DNA of 64,000 nt. It comes from Bacteroidota bacterium. Its GTDB lineage: Bacteria; Bacteroidota; Bacteroidia; Flavobacteriales; Flavobacteriaceae. The stretch spans positions 1 to 64,000 of the forward strand of contig CANHHG010000003.1 in the NCBI GenBank assembly GCA_947460615.1, read 5' to 3'. A program made the translations under genes and the position numbers. This document shows positions 35,608 through 44,741 of this stretch, in pieces; position 1 is the stretch's first letter; every line of letters starts with the position of its first letter. The notes beneath the pieces are model-generated. The model saw nothing but the letters and a program-made list of their open reading frames with translations, was not told where the DNA came from and made no database searches.

Positions 35608-37158
35608 TTAAAACGGTACCTCGCTATCGTCTTCCTCGAAATCATTTAAATTACTTCCAAATGCTTCATTAGGGGTAGGTAAATTTTTAGTTTGAAAAGG
35701 ATTGTCGTCATGGTTCATTTTTGAAGGTAAATCATCAAAAGTACCACTATAGGTTTCTAAGTTTTCGAATTTTCCAAGGTTACCAACGAATTTCAATTTC
35801 ACACTCTCTAAACTACCATTACGGTGTTTTGCAATAATAAATTCTGCTTGACCTTGAGTAGGTGAGTTTCCTTCGTCATCCCATTCATCTAATTTGTAAT
35901 ACTCCGGACGATAAATAAACGATACAATGTCGGCATCTTGCTCAATGGCTCCTGATTCTCTAAGGTCTGACAATAGTGGTCTTTTATGTCCTGGACGAGT
36001 TTCTACCGCACGAGATAATTGTGAAAGTGCAATTACAGGAACTCCAAGCTCTTTTGCTAATGCTTTTAAGTTTCTTGAAATAGTGGATATTTCTTGCTCT
36101 CTGTTTCCAGATCCTTTTCCGTTGTTTCCTCCGGCAGTCATTAATTGAAGGTAATCCACTATAATCAGTTTAATCCCGTGTTGTGAAGCCAAACGTCTCG
36201 ATTTTGCTCTTAAATCAAAAATGGATAGGGAAGGGGTGTCGTCAATAAATAAAGGGGCTTTCTCTAAGTTTTTCACCTTTATACTCAATTGTTCCCATTC
36301 GTGTTTTTCTAATTTACCTGTTCTTAATTTTTCTGAAGAAAGTCCTGTTTCAGAGGAGATCAATCTGGTGATCAATTGAACCGAGGACATTTCAAGAGAA
36401 AATAGTGCCACTGGGTGACCATAATCGATCGCGACGTTTCTAGCCATAGAAAGTACGAATGCCGTTTTTCCCATACCTGGTCGTGCTGCTATGATAATTA
36501 AATCACTTGGCTGCCAACCGGAGGTTACTTTGTCCAAACTATCAAATCCAGTTGCAATTCCACTCAAACCTTCTTTTCCAGCAATTTCTTCAATTCTCTT
36601 TTTGGCTTGAATCACCAAACTTTGAGCAGTTTCAGAACTACGTTTAATGTTTCCTTGCGTTACTTCGTATAATTTAGATTCTGCTTTGTCTAATAAATCA
36701 AAAACATCCGTTGATTCATCATAAGAATCTTCAATTATTTCAGATGAAATGCGAATCAAACTACGTTGAATAAATTTTTGTAAAATAATTCTCGAGTGAA
36801 ATTCAATATGTGCCGAAGAAGATATTTTTTGGGTAAGTTGAATTAAATAATAATCACCTCCAGCCAATTCTAGCTTCCCATTTTTTCTAAGTTGTGCCGA
36901 TACGGTCAATAAATCTACAGGTTGTGAATCGGTAAACAACTGAAATATAGATTCGAAAATATATTTATGGGCGTCTTTATAAAACGCTTCAGGCTGTAAA
37001 ATATCAATAACTTCATCCACCCCTTTTTTATCAATCATCATCGCTCCCAATACCGCTTCCTCTAATTCTAGAGTTTGTGGTGGGAGTTTTCCTTTTTCTA
37101 AATTAATAATGGTAGTTTTTTCTACTTTTATAGGGTTGAGGTTGAGCGATTTTTCCAT
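35608..37158 (-). CDS. dnaB: Replicative DNA helicase DnaB
   Basis: The 516-residue hexameric helicase unwinds DNA at the replication fork. The N-terminal helical domain (LPPQTLELEEAVLGAMMIDKKG) is followed by a linker and the RecA-like ATPase: Walker A ARPGMGKTAF, LFSLEMSSVQL, Walker B LIIVDYLQLM and SDLRESGAIEQDAD. No intein interrupts the gene. The acidic C-terminal tail (DFEEDDSEVPF) is typical of the phylum. It converges on the desulfurase gene with a 15-bp gap. Confidence 0.96.
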   Translation of the reverse strand: MEKSLNLNPIKVEKTTIINLEKGKLPPQTLELEEAVLGAMMIDKKGVDEVIDILQPEAFYKDAHKYIFESIFQLFTDSQPVDLLTVSAQLRKNGKLELAGGDYYLIQLTQKISSSAHIEFHSRIILQKFIQRSLIRISSEIIEDSYDESTDVFDLLDKAESKLYEVTQGNIKRSSETAQSLVIQAKKRIEEIAGKEGLSGIATGFDSLDKVTSGWQPSDLIIIAARPGMGKTAFVLSMARNVAIDYGHPVALFSLEMSSVQLITRLISSETGLSSEKLRTGKLEKHEWEQLSIKVKNLEKAPLFIDDTPSLSIFDLRAKSRRLASQHGIKLIIVDYLQLMTAGGNNGKGSGNREQEISTISRNLKALAKELGVPVIALSQLSRAVETRPGHKRPLLSDLRESGAIEQDADIVSFIYRPEYYKLDEWDDEGNSPTQGQAEFIIAKHRNGSLESVKLKFVGNLGKFENLETYSGTFDDLPSKMNHDDNPFQTKNLPTPNEAFGSNLNDFEEDDSEVPF

Positions 37159-37245
37159 TGAGCGAATTTACCAAAAAAATAAAAAAAATCCTGAAGGAGT
37201 TATTAGTAATATTTGTTGATAACTAACTATTTTATGTTTATAAGT

Positions 37246-37280
37246 AAAAAAAAATCCGAAACGGTAAGGCTTCGGATTTT
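37246..37280 (-). terminator. Rho-independent terminator of accA
   Basis: AAAATCCGAA (37251-37260) and TTCGGATTTT (37271-37280) form a 10-bp stem; read on the minus strand it is followed by a T-run. It lies between accA and dnaB. Confidence 0.85.
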
Positions 37281-37298
37281 ATAATGATTTTAACTAGT

Positions 37299-38252
37299 TT
37301 ATTCTTTATATTCACCCATCTTACTGTATTTGTCCATTCTTTTTGCTACTAATTCAGTTGTTGATAAGTCTTTTAGTTCATTGTAACCTTTCAAGATGTA
37401 TTTTTCTACTGTTTTAAAGGTAGTTTCACGATCATAATGAGCTCCTCCAAGAGGTTCTGGAATAATGTCATCTACTAATTTTTGCTTTTTCATATCGGCA
37501 GAAGTCAGTTTTAATGCGTCAGCCGCTTGTTCTTTGTATTCCCAGCTTTTCCATAAAATTGACGAACAAGATTCAGGTGATATTACTGAGTACCAAGTGT
37601 TTTCCAACATATATACTTTATCTCCAACACCTATTCCTAATGCACCACCAGAAGCTCCTTCACCTACAATTACAGTAATAATTGGCACTTTTAATCGCAT
37701 CATTTCAAGAATGTTTCTTGCAATTGCTTCACCTTGTCCACGTTCTTCCGCTTCTAAACCTGGGTATGCGCCTGGAGTATCAATTAAGGTAACCACAGGA
37801 ATTCCAAATTTTTCAGCCATTTTCATTAAACGTAAGGCTTTTCTGTATCCTTCAGGATTTGCCATACCGAAGTTACGGTATTGACGCGTTTTGGTATTGT
37901 ACCCTTTTTGTTGGCCTACAATCATGAAAGATTGTCCTCCAATTTTCCCTAATCCACCGATCATGGCTTTATCGTCTTTGAAATTCCTATCACCAAACAT
38001 TTCAAGAAAAGTGTCTCCGCACAAAGCGTTAACATGGTCCATAGTATAAGGACGGTTTGGATGACGAGACAATTGAACGCGTTGCCAAGCAGTTAGGTTT
38101 TTATATATTTCGCGTTTAGTTTCTTCTAATTTTTTTGCGATCTGCTTACATGGGTCTGAAACATCAACATCTGATTCTTGACCAATGATTTCACATTTGT
38201 CTAATTGATCTTCTAATTCTTTTATAGGTAGTTCAAAATCTAAATATTCCAT
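37299..38252 (-). CDS. accA: Acetyl-CoA carboxylase carboxyltransferase, alpha subunit
   Basis: A 317-residue subunit that, with AccD, moves the carboxyl group from biotin to acetyl-CoA to start fatty acid synthesis. Crotonase-like fold blocks include [63 protein letters not shown] and [15 protein letters not shown]. Length is standard. A TATATTTG box on the minus strand (38281-38288) lies 28 nt before the ATG, and a terminator follows, so it is monocistronic. Confidence 0.96.
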   Translation of the reverse strand: MEYLDFELPIKELEDQLDKCEIIGQESDVDVSDPCKQIAKKLEETKREIYKNLTAWQRVQLSRHPNRPYTMDHVNALCGDTFLEMFGDRNFKDDKAMIGGLGKIGGQSFMIVGQQKGYNTKTRQYRNFGMANPEGYRKALRLMKMAEKFGIPVVTLIDTPGAYPGLEAEERGQGEAIARNILEMMRLKVPIITVIVGEGASGGALGIGVGDKVYMLENTWYSVISPESCSSILWKSWEYKEQAADALKLTSADMKKQKLVDDIIPEPLGGAHYDRETTFKTVEKYILKGYNELKDLSTTELVAKRMDKYSKMGEYKE

Positions 38253-38375
38253 AGGGTATGTGCATTTATATTTTATAAGGCAAATATAGTTTTTAATTTA
38301 AAGATTGAAAAATTTAATAGATGGAAAATGACAATAATTCGAACGAAGTTGATATTTGGAATGTAATATTATAGA

Positions 38376-39272
38376 TTACTTTTTCATCCTTTTATTAGTT
38401 TTAAGAAAATACTTAATTACTCCATTTAGGATTACTGTTGAAAGAATTAGTAATGCACCGATATAGAAATTAACGCTCATTTTTTCCGTTTCTTTAAATA
38501 CAATCACAGCCAAAATAATTCCGTAAATAGGTTCTAAATTAATAGTCAGCATTACGGTATACGGACTTAAAAACTTCATAACCTTCACTGAAGCAATGAA
38601 AGCATAAGCGGTACAAAAAGTACTTAGAATGATAAGACAAACCCAATCCGAATTTGAAATTTCAAAGAATTTAGAATTGAAACTCCCGGAAAACATCAGG
38701 AATATAGAAAAGAATAAAACGCCACCCAAAAGTTCGTAAAAGGAAATTATTGACGAATCATATTCTTTAGCATACTTGCCATTAATCATGGAAAATAAAG
38801 CGGATAAAAACGCCGAGCTTAACGCTAATAATATTCCGTTAATGAACTGCCCGTCGATATTAAAAATAATATAAAGCCCCAGAAAAACAATGATTCCAAA
38901 GACAACTTCATACCATATTATTTTTCTACCAAAGAATAGGGGTTCCATTAATGATGCGAAAAAAGCGCCTGTAGATAAACAGGCTAATGTGACTGAAATA
39001 TTGGACACCTTGATTGCCTTAAAAAAGGTAAACCAGTGTAAGGCAATTATTAAACCCGCAAATAAAAACCCGATTATTGTTTTAATAGGTATTTTTAGGG
39101 AGGTTTTTTTAATCCAAATGTAAACTAGTATAAAGCCAACGGCCAACAGCATTCTGAACCAAACTAAAGGCAAGGCATCTAGAGAAATTAGTTTTCCTAA
39201 CACCGCTGTAAATCCCCAAACAAAAACTATAAAATGGAGGTGTAAGTAACTTTTTAGGTTATCGTTTTGCAT
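38376..39272 (-). CDS. EamA/DMT-superfamily transporter
   Basis: A 298-residue inner-membrane protein with ten predicted helices in two EamA repeats, beginning HLHFIVFVWGFTAVLGKLISL and later INLEPIYGIILAVIVFKE, a typical second-repeat motif. Members export or import amino acids and metabolites; the substrate cannot be read here. Its start lies inside the end of the LptF/G gene (14-nt overlap), so the two are translationally coupled within the tgt unit. Confidence 0.88.
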   Translation of the reverse strand: MQNDNLKSYLHLHFIVFVWGFTAVLGKLISLDALPLVWFRMLLAVGFILVYIWIKKTSLKIPIKTIIGFLFAGLIIALHWFTFFKAIKVSNISVTLACLSTGAFFASLMEPLFFGRKIIWYEVVFGIIVFLGLYIIFNIDGQFINGILLALSSAFLSALFSMINGKYAKEYDSSIISFYELLGGVLFFSIFLMFSGSFNSKFFEISNSDWVCLIILSTFCTAYAFIASVKVMKFLSPYTVMLTINLEPIYGIILAVIVFKETEKMSVNFYIGALLILSTVILNGVIKYFLKTNKRMKK

Positions 39273-40341
39273 TTCTAAGCAGATAGATTGCTAAAATTCC
39301 AAATAATACATTGGGTAACCATACCGCAATAAGTGGGTTTATAGTAGATTTTTCGGCTAAGGCACCAAATATTTTGTCAAAAAACACAAAGGCAAATGCA
39401 ATGGCAATACCGATAGCTAAATTGATTCCCATTCCACCTCTTCTTTTCATTGAAGAAACCGAAAGTGCAATTATGGTAAGTATAAATGCTGAAACAGGTA
39501 AGCTATATTTCTTGTAAAGTACTACTAAATAAACGCTAATATTAGCATTTCCTCTTTTTATTTCTTTATCGATAAAGTGATTTAACTCTAAAATGGATAA
39601 AGTTTCGGCTACATAAACAGTTGGAGTTAAATCTTCCAGATCAAAACTAAAAACGGTATCTTTTTTCTCAGACATTTCAATTTTATCTGACAGCTCTCCA
39701 ACTGTTCTTTTAGTGTAATCAAAAAGAGTATAATTTTTTTGCTTTGGATTCCATTGTATCCTACTGGCTGTAATTTTATATTTTAATTGGTCTCTATCAA
39801 ATTTTTCCATAGAAAAATTAAACGCCATATTTGAAACTTGATTGAAACTACCTACATAAATGTATTCCTCTTTACTTATTTGTCTAAAAACATCTGAATT
39901 CTCTCGCATTATTTCTTTACCGCCAGTTCTTAGATAAGTATATCTAAAGTTATTAAAACCTTCACTGGCTTTTGGCAACAAGAATATTCCCATTAAGAAC
40001 GCTAAAACAGAAACGATTGTAGCTCCAATTAAGTAGGGACGCATGAATCTTGTAAATGAGATTCCAGAACTCAAAATAGCAATTACTTCGGTATTATTCG
40101 CCAATTTTGAGGTAAACCAAATTATTGACAAGAATAAAAATATTGGAAAAAGTAGGTTTGAAAAGTAAATGGTAAAGTGAAAATAATACAATGCAATAGC
40201 CGAAAAGGGGATATTGTTTTCAAGCATCTTATCTATTTTTTCTGATACATCAATAATAATTCCAATAGGAATAAACATGATTAGCATCACAAAAAAGTTA
40301 CTTAGATAGCGTTTTAATATGTATTTATCGATTATTTTCAT
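39259..40341 (-). CDS. LptF/LptG-family lipopolysaccharide export permease
   Basis: A 360-residue membrane protein with three N-terminal and three C-terminal helices around a periplasmic beta-jellyroll domain (about residues 130-265). The opening IDKYILKRYLSNFFVMLIMFIPIGIIIDVSEKID and the GMGINLAIGIAIAFAFVFF helix near the end identify the family. With LptB it lifts lipopolysaccharide out of the inner membrane. It lies 6 nt after tgt and overlaps the EamA gene. Confidence 0.92.
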   Translation of the reverse strand: MKIIDKYILKRYLSNFFVMLIMFIPIGIIIDVSEKIDKMLENNIPFSAIALYYFHFTIYFSNLLFPIFLFLSIIWFTSKLANNTEVIAILSSGISFTRFMRPYLIGATIVSVLAFLMGIFLLPKASEGFNNFRYTYLRTGGKEIMRENSDVFRQISKEEYIYVGSFNQVSNMAFNFSMEKFDRDQLKYKITASRIQWNPKQKNYTLFDYTKRTVGELSDKIEMSEKKDTVFSFDLEDLTPTVYVAETLSILELNHFIDKEIKRGNANISVYLVVLYKKYSLPVSAFILTIIALSVSSMKRRGGMGINLAIGIAIAFAFVFFDKIFGALAEKSTINPLIAVWLPNVLFGILAIYLLRNAKR

Positions 40342-40347
40342 CCTATT

Positions 40348-41478
40348 TTACAATCTCTGGCTCATGTTTTTCACCATCATTTCCTTCCAAACTTTGAAAT
40401 CTCCCGCTAAGATATGTTTTCTAGCTTCACGAACCAACCACATGTAGAAACCTAGGTTATGAATCGTTGCAATTTGCTTTCCTAGATATTCATTGGCGGC
40501 AAAAAGGTGACGCAAATAGGCTTTCGAATATTCTCTATCTACAAAGGTGATGCCCATTTCGTCAACTGGTGAAAAATCATCTTCCCACTTTTTATTTTTG
40601 ATATTTATAGTTCCATTTGCAGTAAATAACATTCCGTTTCTTGCATTTCTTGTTGGCATCACGCAATCAAACATATCAATTCCCAGCGCTATATTTTCTA
40701 ATATATTAATTGGAGTTCCAACACCCATTAAATACCTCGGTTTATCTTGGGGTAAAATTGCCGTAACAATTTCAGTCATGGCATACATTTCTTCAGCGGG
40801 TTCTCCCACAGATAGTCCGCCAATGGCATTTCCTTGCGCGCCAGCATTGGCAATATATTCTGCTGATTGCATGCGCAAATCTTTATAAGTGCTTCCCTGA
40901 ACAATTGGGAAAAAAGTTTGATCGTATCCGTATTTTACAGGCACTTTTTCCAAGTGATTGATACAACGATCCAACCAACGATGCGTCATGTGCATCGAGC
41001 GTTGTGCATATCTATAATCGCAGGGGTAAGGGGTGCATTCATCAAAAGCCATAATAATATCAGCCCCAATGGTGCGTTGAATTTCCATTACATTTTCTGG
41101 CGTAAAAAAGTGATAAGATCCGTCAATATGAGATTTAAATTTTACTCCTTCCTCTTTAATTTTTCTATTTGCCGAAAGGGAATATACCTGATAACCGCCA
41201 GAATCAGTCAAAATATTTCTATCCCAATTCATGAATTTATGTAAACCTCCCGCTTTTTCTAAAATTTCTGTTTGCGGCCGTAAATACAAATGATAGGTAT
41301 TTCCAAGAATAATATCAGGGTTAATCTCTTCTTTTAATTCTCGTTGGTGTACCCCTTTTACAGATGCAACTGTCCCAACAGGCATAAAAATAGGGGTTTC
41401 AATGACACCGTGATCGGTTGTAATCGTTCCCGCACGAGCTTGAGATTGCGGATCAGTCTTTAATAAATCAAACTTCAT
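40348..41478 (-). CDS. tgt: tRNA-guanine transglycosylase (queuine tRNA-ribosyltransferase)
   Basis: The 376-residue TIM-barrel enzyme replaces guanine at the wobble position of GUN tRNAs with preQ1. Seen: TPIFMPVGTVASVKG, ILTDSGGYQVYSL with the catalytic Asp, MAFDECTPYP, GLSVGEP, GVGTPINILENIALGIDMFDCVMPTRNARNG with the nucleophile Asp. The zinc site of the C-terminal part is weak: the usual Cys-x-Cys-x2-Cys set is not evident near residues 300-330, where the text reads NIKNKKWEDDFSPVDE. A TATATTTG box on the minus strand (41498-41505) lies 19 nt before the ATG. First gene of a three-gene unit. Confidence 0.95.
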   Translation of the reverse strand: MKFDLLKTDPQSQARAGTITTDHGVIETPIFMPVGTVASVKGVHQRELKEEINPDIILGNTYHLYLRPQTEILEKAGGLHKFMNWDRNILTDSGGYQVYSLSANRKIKEEGVKFKSHIDGSYHFFTPENVMEIQRTIGADIIMAFDECTPYPCDYRYAQRSMHMTHRWLDRCINHLEKVPVKYGYDQTFFPIVQGSTYKDLRMQSAEYIANAGAQGNAIGGLSVGEPAEEMYAMTEIVTAILPQDKPRYLMGVGTPINILENIALGIDMFDCVMPTRNARNGMLFTANGTINIKNKKWEDDFSPVDEMGITFVDREYSKAYLRHLFAANEYLGKQIATIHNLGFYMWLVREARKHILAGDFKVWKEMMVKNMSQRL

Positions 41479-41766
41479 ATTGGCTTTTTTCAGTCAGCAA
41501 ATATAAGAGAATTGTATTTTACGAGTGGGGAAATACCAAATAAATTAACATGAATTTTATGTTATAGCAGTTTTTGGGTGTACCCATGTTTAGATCGATC
41601 CAAGAGAATGCGAACTTCGGTTTAAACTAGGATTTCCATTTTCATCGCTTGTACAATTTTCAATGGTTTTTATAATTTGGTTATCAATTTACTTTATTTT
41701 AATATTAACTTTACCTTAAATTAATTGTAATATATTTGCAACTATTTTCTAATAATTCCTTTTAAT
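41479..41766. other. Divergent intergenic region between tgt and the LtaS-like gene
   Basis: These 288 nt hold a minus-strand TATATTTG (41498-41505) for tgt and a plus-strand TATATTTG (41731-41738) for the LtaS-like gene, both lacking a clear -33 TTG. The middle part (about 41520-41720) shows no coding frame, hairpin or repeat that I recognise. Confidence 0.6.
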
Positions 41767-43695
41767 ATGAGGCAACACTTGCGCTTAAACGAATATAAAG
41801 TACTGTTTTACAGGCTCTCACTTGCTTATATTTTTTATTTTTTTGCTCGAGTATTATTTTACATTTATAACTTCCAACTCCTAAAAGTGGATTCAGTAAC
41901 TGAATTCCTAACACTTTGCTATTACGGATTGGCTTTTGACACTACCGCTATTTTATACGCTAATTTGCTGTTTATAGTATTCTCCGTTTTTCCAGTATAT
42001 AAAAATACGAATCAAGGCTATCAGAAGTTCTTATTCTATTTGTATTTTTCATTGAATTTATTGGCTTATGCAACTAATTTTATTGATTTTATCTATTATA
42101 AATTTACTTTCGCAAGGACCACAATCGTAGTTTTAAATGTCCTAGAACACGAAACTAACAAAGCAGTTTTGTTTTCAAGTTTTCTATTGCAATATTGGCA
42201 TGTATTTATATTGTTTTTATTGTTCTCCGCAGTTTGGATTTACTTTTACAAAAAAGTTACTGTAAAACAATTTATACCCTCAAAGAAAATTCCTTACATC
42301 GGTTTTTCCATCCTGGGCTTTTTGTTTGTGGTACTTTTAACAATTGGCGGAATTCGTGGGGGTGATTTTAAAAAATCAACAAGACCAATCAATCTTCTCG
42401 ATGCAAGTCGACACGTGAAAAATATTGTGCATTCCGATATTGTTTTAAATACTCCGTTTGCTATTATTAGAACTTTATTTAGTAACAGCTTTAAAAAACC
42501 TGATTATAAAGAGGTCAATGAACAAATCATTAATTCATTGGTTCAGCCAGTAAAATTCTACCATAATAATCCAGAATCTAAGCCTAATGTGGTGGTATTT
42601 ATTTTGGAGAGTTATGGGCGTGAATACATAGGAGCACTCAATAAAAATGTCAAAATACCAAATTATAAAAGTCATGCTCCTTTTCTAGATTCCTTATCGC
42701 AACACAGTATGATTTTTACAAATGCTTACGCAAATGGACGTCAGTCTATTCATGGAATGTCTTCTGTTTTAGCAGGAATTCCTTCTTTTAAAGACGCATT
42801 TACTTCCTCACCATATCCTAAACAAAAAATAGAATCCTTAGTTTCTACCTTGAAAAGTGAGGGTTATAATACGTCATTTTTTCACGGTGCTGCCAACGGT
42901 TCCATGGGTTTTTTGGGTTTTGCAAATATCTTAGGAGTTGATAATTACTATGGTAGAACAGAATACAATGACGATTCACAATTTGATGGTTTTTGGGGAA
43001 TTTGGGACGAGCCATTCTTGCAATTCATGAAAAAGACATTGGACAAAAAGAAGCCTCCCTTTTTCGCTTCTGTGTTTACTGTTTCTTCTCATGAACCTTA
43101 TATTATTCCAAAAAAATATAAAAACAAATTTCGCGAAGGGGGTGTTCCTATTCATAAGTGTGCAGAATACACCGATTATTCTTTAAAGCAGTTTTTTAAC
43201 GAAGCGAAGAAGGAAGCTTGGTTCAACAACACTATATTTGTTTTTGTAGCCGATCACTGTAACCAAATATATTATGATGAATTCCAAAAACCAATAAATA
43301 GGTATGCTGTACCAATTATTATTTATAAACCAAATAGTAATTTGATAGGAGTAAATAATGATTTGGCCCAGCAAATTGACATTTACCCTACAATCTTAGA
43401 TTTGATTGGTTACAAAAAACCTTTTAGAAGTTGGGGTAGAAGTCTACTTGATACCAAAACTAGCACTCCATTTGTAGTCAATTCAACGGGTACTATTTAT
43501 CAATTTTCTAGAGGGAATTACATTTGTACTTTTGACGGAACAAATGCAATTGGTTTTTATGATAAAGAAGATAAGGCTCTGAAAACAAATTTAATAGCTT
43601 ATAGAAATACCGAAATGAATACTTTGGAACTCAACTGCAAAGCCTTTATACAAGATTACATGAATCGGGTGGTTGATCAAAAATTGGCCAATTAA
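41767..43695 (+). CDS. LtaS-like membrane sulfatase / phosphoglycerol transferase family protein
   Basis: A 642-residue protein with five N-terminal membrane helices (to about residue 195) and a C-terminal alkaline-phosphatase-like sulfatase domain outside the membrane. Domain blocks: VVFILESYGREYIGAL (metal-binding Glu), NAYANGRQSIHGMSSVLAGIPSF (nucleophile region), FFHGAANGSMGF, SSHEPY and FVADHCNQ (late Asp-His metal pair). Gram-positive LtaS makes lipoteichoic acid. Here, in a Gram-negative, relatives move phosphoglycerol or phosphoethanolamine groups onto envelope glycans or lipids. Followed by a terminator. Confidence 0.88.
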   Translation: MRQHLRLNEYKVLFYRLSLAYIFYFFARVLFYIYNFQLLKVDSVTEFLTLCYYGLAFDTTAILYANLLFIVFSVFPVYKNTNQGYQKFLFYLYFSLNLLAYATNFIDFIYYKFTFARTTIVVLNVLEHETNKAVLFSSFLLQYWHVFILFLLFSAVWIYFYKKVTVKQFIPSKKIPYIGFSILGFLFVVLLTIGGIRGGDFKKSTRPINLLDASRHVKNIVHSDIVLNTPFAIIRTLFSNSFKKPDYKEVNEQIINSLVQPVKFYHNNPESKPNVVVFILESYGREYIGALNKNVKIPNYKSHAPFLDSLSQHSMIFTNAYANGRQSIHGMSSVLAGIPSFKDAFTSSPYPKQKIESLVSTLKSEGYNTSFFHGAANGSMGFLGFANILGVDNYYGRTEYNDDSQFDGFWGIWDEPFLQFMKKTLDKKKPPFFASVFTVSSHEPYIIPKKYKNKFREGGVPIHKCAEYTDYSLKQFFNEAKKEAWFNNTIFVFVADHCNQIYYDEFQKPINRYAVPIIIYKPNSNLIGVNNDLAQQIDIYPTILDLIGYKKPFRSWGRSLLDTKTSTPFVVNSTGTIYQFSRGNYICTFDGTNAIGFYDKEDKALKTNLIAYRNTEMNTLELNCKAFIQDYMNRVVDQKLAN

Positions 43696-43719
43696 AATAT
43701 TACAGAATTGTTAATAAAA

Positions 43720-43745
43720 TGTCCTACTTTGTTAGGATTTTTTAT
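43720..43745 (+). terminator. Rho-independent terminator of the LtaS-like gene
   Basis: TCCTA (43722-43726) and TAGGA (43733-43737) form a short stem with a T-run. Confidence 0.65.
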
Positions 43746-43755
43746 TTTTTGAATC

Positions 43756-43784
43756 TTGCCGACCGAGTTATCTGATTATCTTTG
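43756..43784 (+). promoter_or_regulatory. Promoter of the split transketolase genes
   Basis: TTG at 43756-43758, 18-nt spacer, TATCTTTG at 43777-43784. The TTG is in frame with the gene but is the -33 element; the ATG at 43810 is the start. Confidence 0.75.
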
Positions 43785-43809
43785 CATAAGTTTAACTATA
43801 ACTCATACA

Positions 43810-44658
43810 ATGAAACCCAACACACAACAATTAAACGATTTAACAATCCAAGTTAGAAGAGACATTCTTCGAATGGTACACGCAGTAAATTCAGGTCATC
43901 CCGGGGGTTCTTTAGGTTGCGCAGAATTTATTGTTGCTCTTTACCAAAGTATCATGAATAGAAAAGATACTTTTAATATGGACGGAATTGACGAAGACCT
44001 TTTCTTTCTTTCCAACGGTCATATATCACCTGTTTTTTACAGCGTATTAGCAAGAAGCGGTTATTTCCCTGTTAAGGAATTAGCTACCTTCAGAAAAATT
44101 AATTCTAGATTACAAGGACATCCAACCACACATGATAATTTGCCAGGAGTAAGAATGGCTTCAGGTTCTTTAGGACAAGGTTTATCTGTGGGCATCGGCG
44201 CTGCATTGGCTAAAAAATTGAACGGAGATAAAAACCTAATTTATACTCTTCACGGTGATGGAGAATTACAAGAAGGTCAAAACTGGGAGGCAATTATGTA
44301 TGCCTCTGCTTATAAAGTAGATAATTTAATTGCTACAATTGACTTAAATGGTAAACAAATTGATGGTTCTACCGATGAGGTTTTACCAATGGGAAGTATT
44401 CGTGCCAAATTTGAATCTTTCGACTGGGATGTATTAGAAATTAAAGAAGGAAACAATATTGAAGCTATTATTGCTGGAATGCAAGAAGCGAAATCAAGAA
44501 CTGGAAATGGAAAACCGGTTGGTGTTTTACTACATACCGAAATGGGTAACGGTGTTGATTACATGATGTTTAGTCACGCATGGCACGGAAAAGCTCCAAA
44601 TGACGCGCAATTAGAAACTGCATTGGCTCAAAACCCTGAAACACTAGGAGACTACTAA
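43810..44658 (+). CDS. Transketolase, N-terminal (TPP-binding) subunit
   Basis: The 282-residue chain holds the first half of transketolase: VNSGHPGGSLGCAE, the substrate histidine region LQGHPTTHDNLPGVRMASGSLGQG, and the thiamine pyrophosphate motif HGDGELQEGQNWEA ... IDLNGKQIDG. The second half is the next gene. Start at 43810 follows a full promoter. Together with the small transaldolase at 2.5 kb it forms the non-oxidative pentose phosphate pathway. Confidence 0.94.
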   Translation: MKPNTQQLNDLTIQVRRDILRMVHAVNSGHPGGSLGCAEFIVALYQSIMNRKDTFNMDGIDEDLFFLSNGHISPVFYSVLARSGYFPVKELATFRKINSRLQGHPTTHDNLPGVRMASGSLGQGLSVGIGAALAKKLNGDKNLIYTLHGDGELQEGQNWEAIMYASAYKVDNLIATIDLNGKQIDGSTDEVLPMGSIRAKFESFDWDVLEIKEGNNIEAIIAGMQEAKSRTGNGKPVGVLLHTEMGNGVDYMMFSHAWHGKAPNDAQLETALAQNPETLGDY

Positions 44659-44741
44659 ATCAGATTGTAGATTTTTAATTCTAGATTTTCATAGGAATCT
44701 TTAAATTATTAAATCTTTAAATCTTACAATTTTAAAAAACA
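44659..44741 (+). repeat. Imperfect inverted repeat between the transketolase halves
   Basis: ATTGTAGATTT (44664-44674) is complementary to AAATCTTACAAT (44719-44730) with one extra base. The inner part is AT-rich with repeated AAATCTTT-like words. In mRNA it would form a hairpin just before the second subunit. There is no T-run, so it is not a terminator. Confidence 0.45.

Noticed and set aside
37465-37884. A 139-codon plus-strand frame opposite accA
   Set aside because: It is the mirror frame of a highly conserved gene; AT-rich genomes with strong codon bias often give such long antisense frames.
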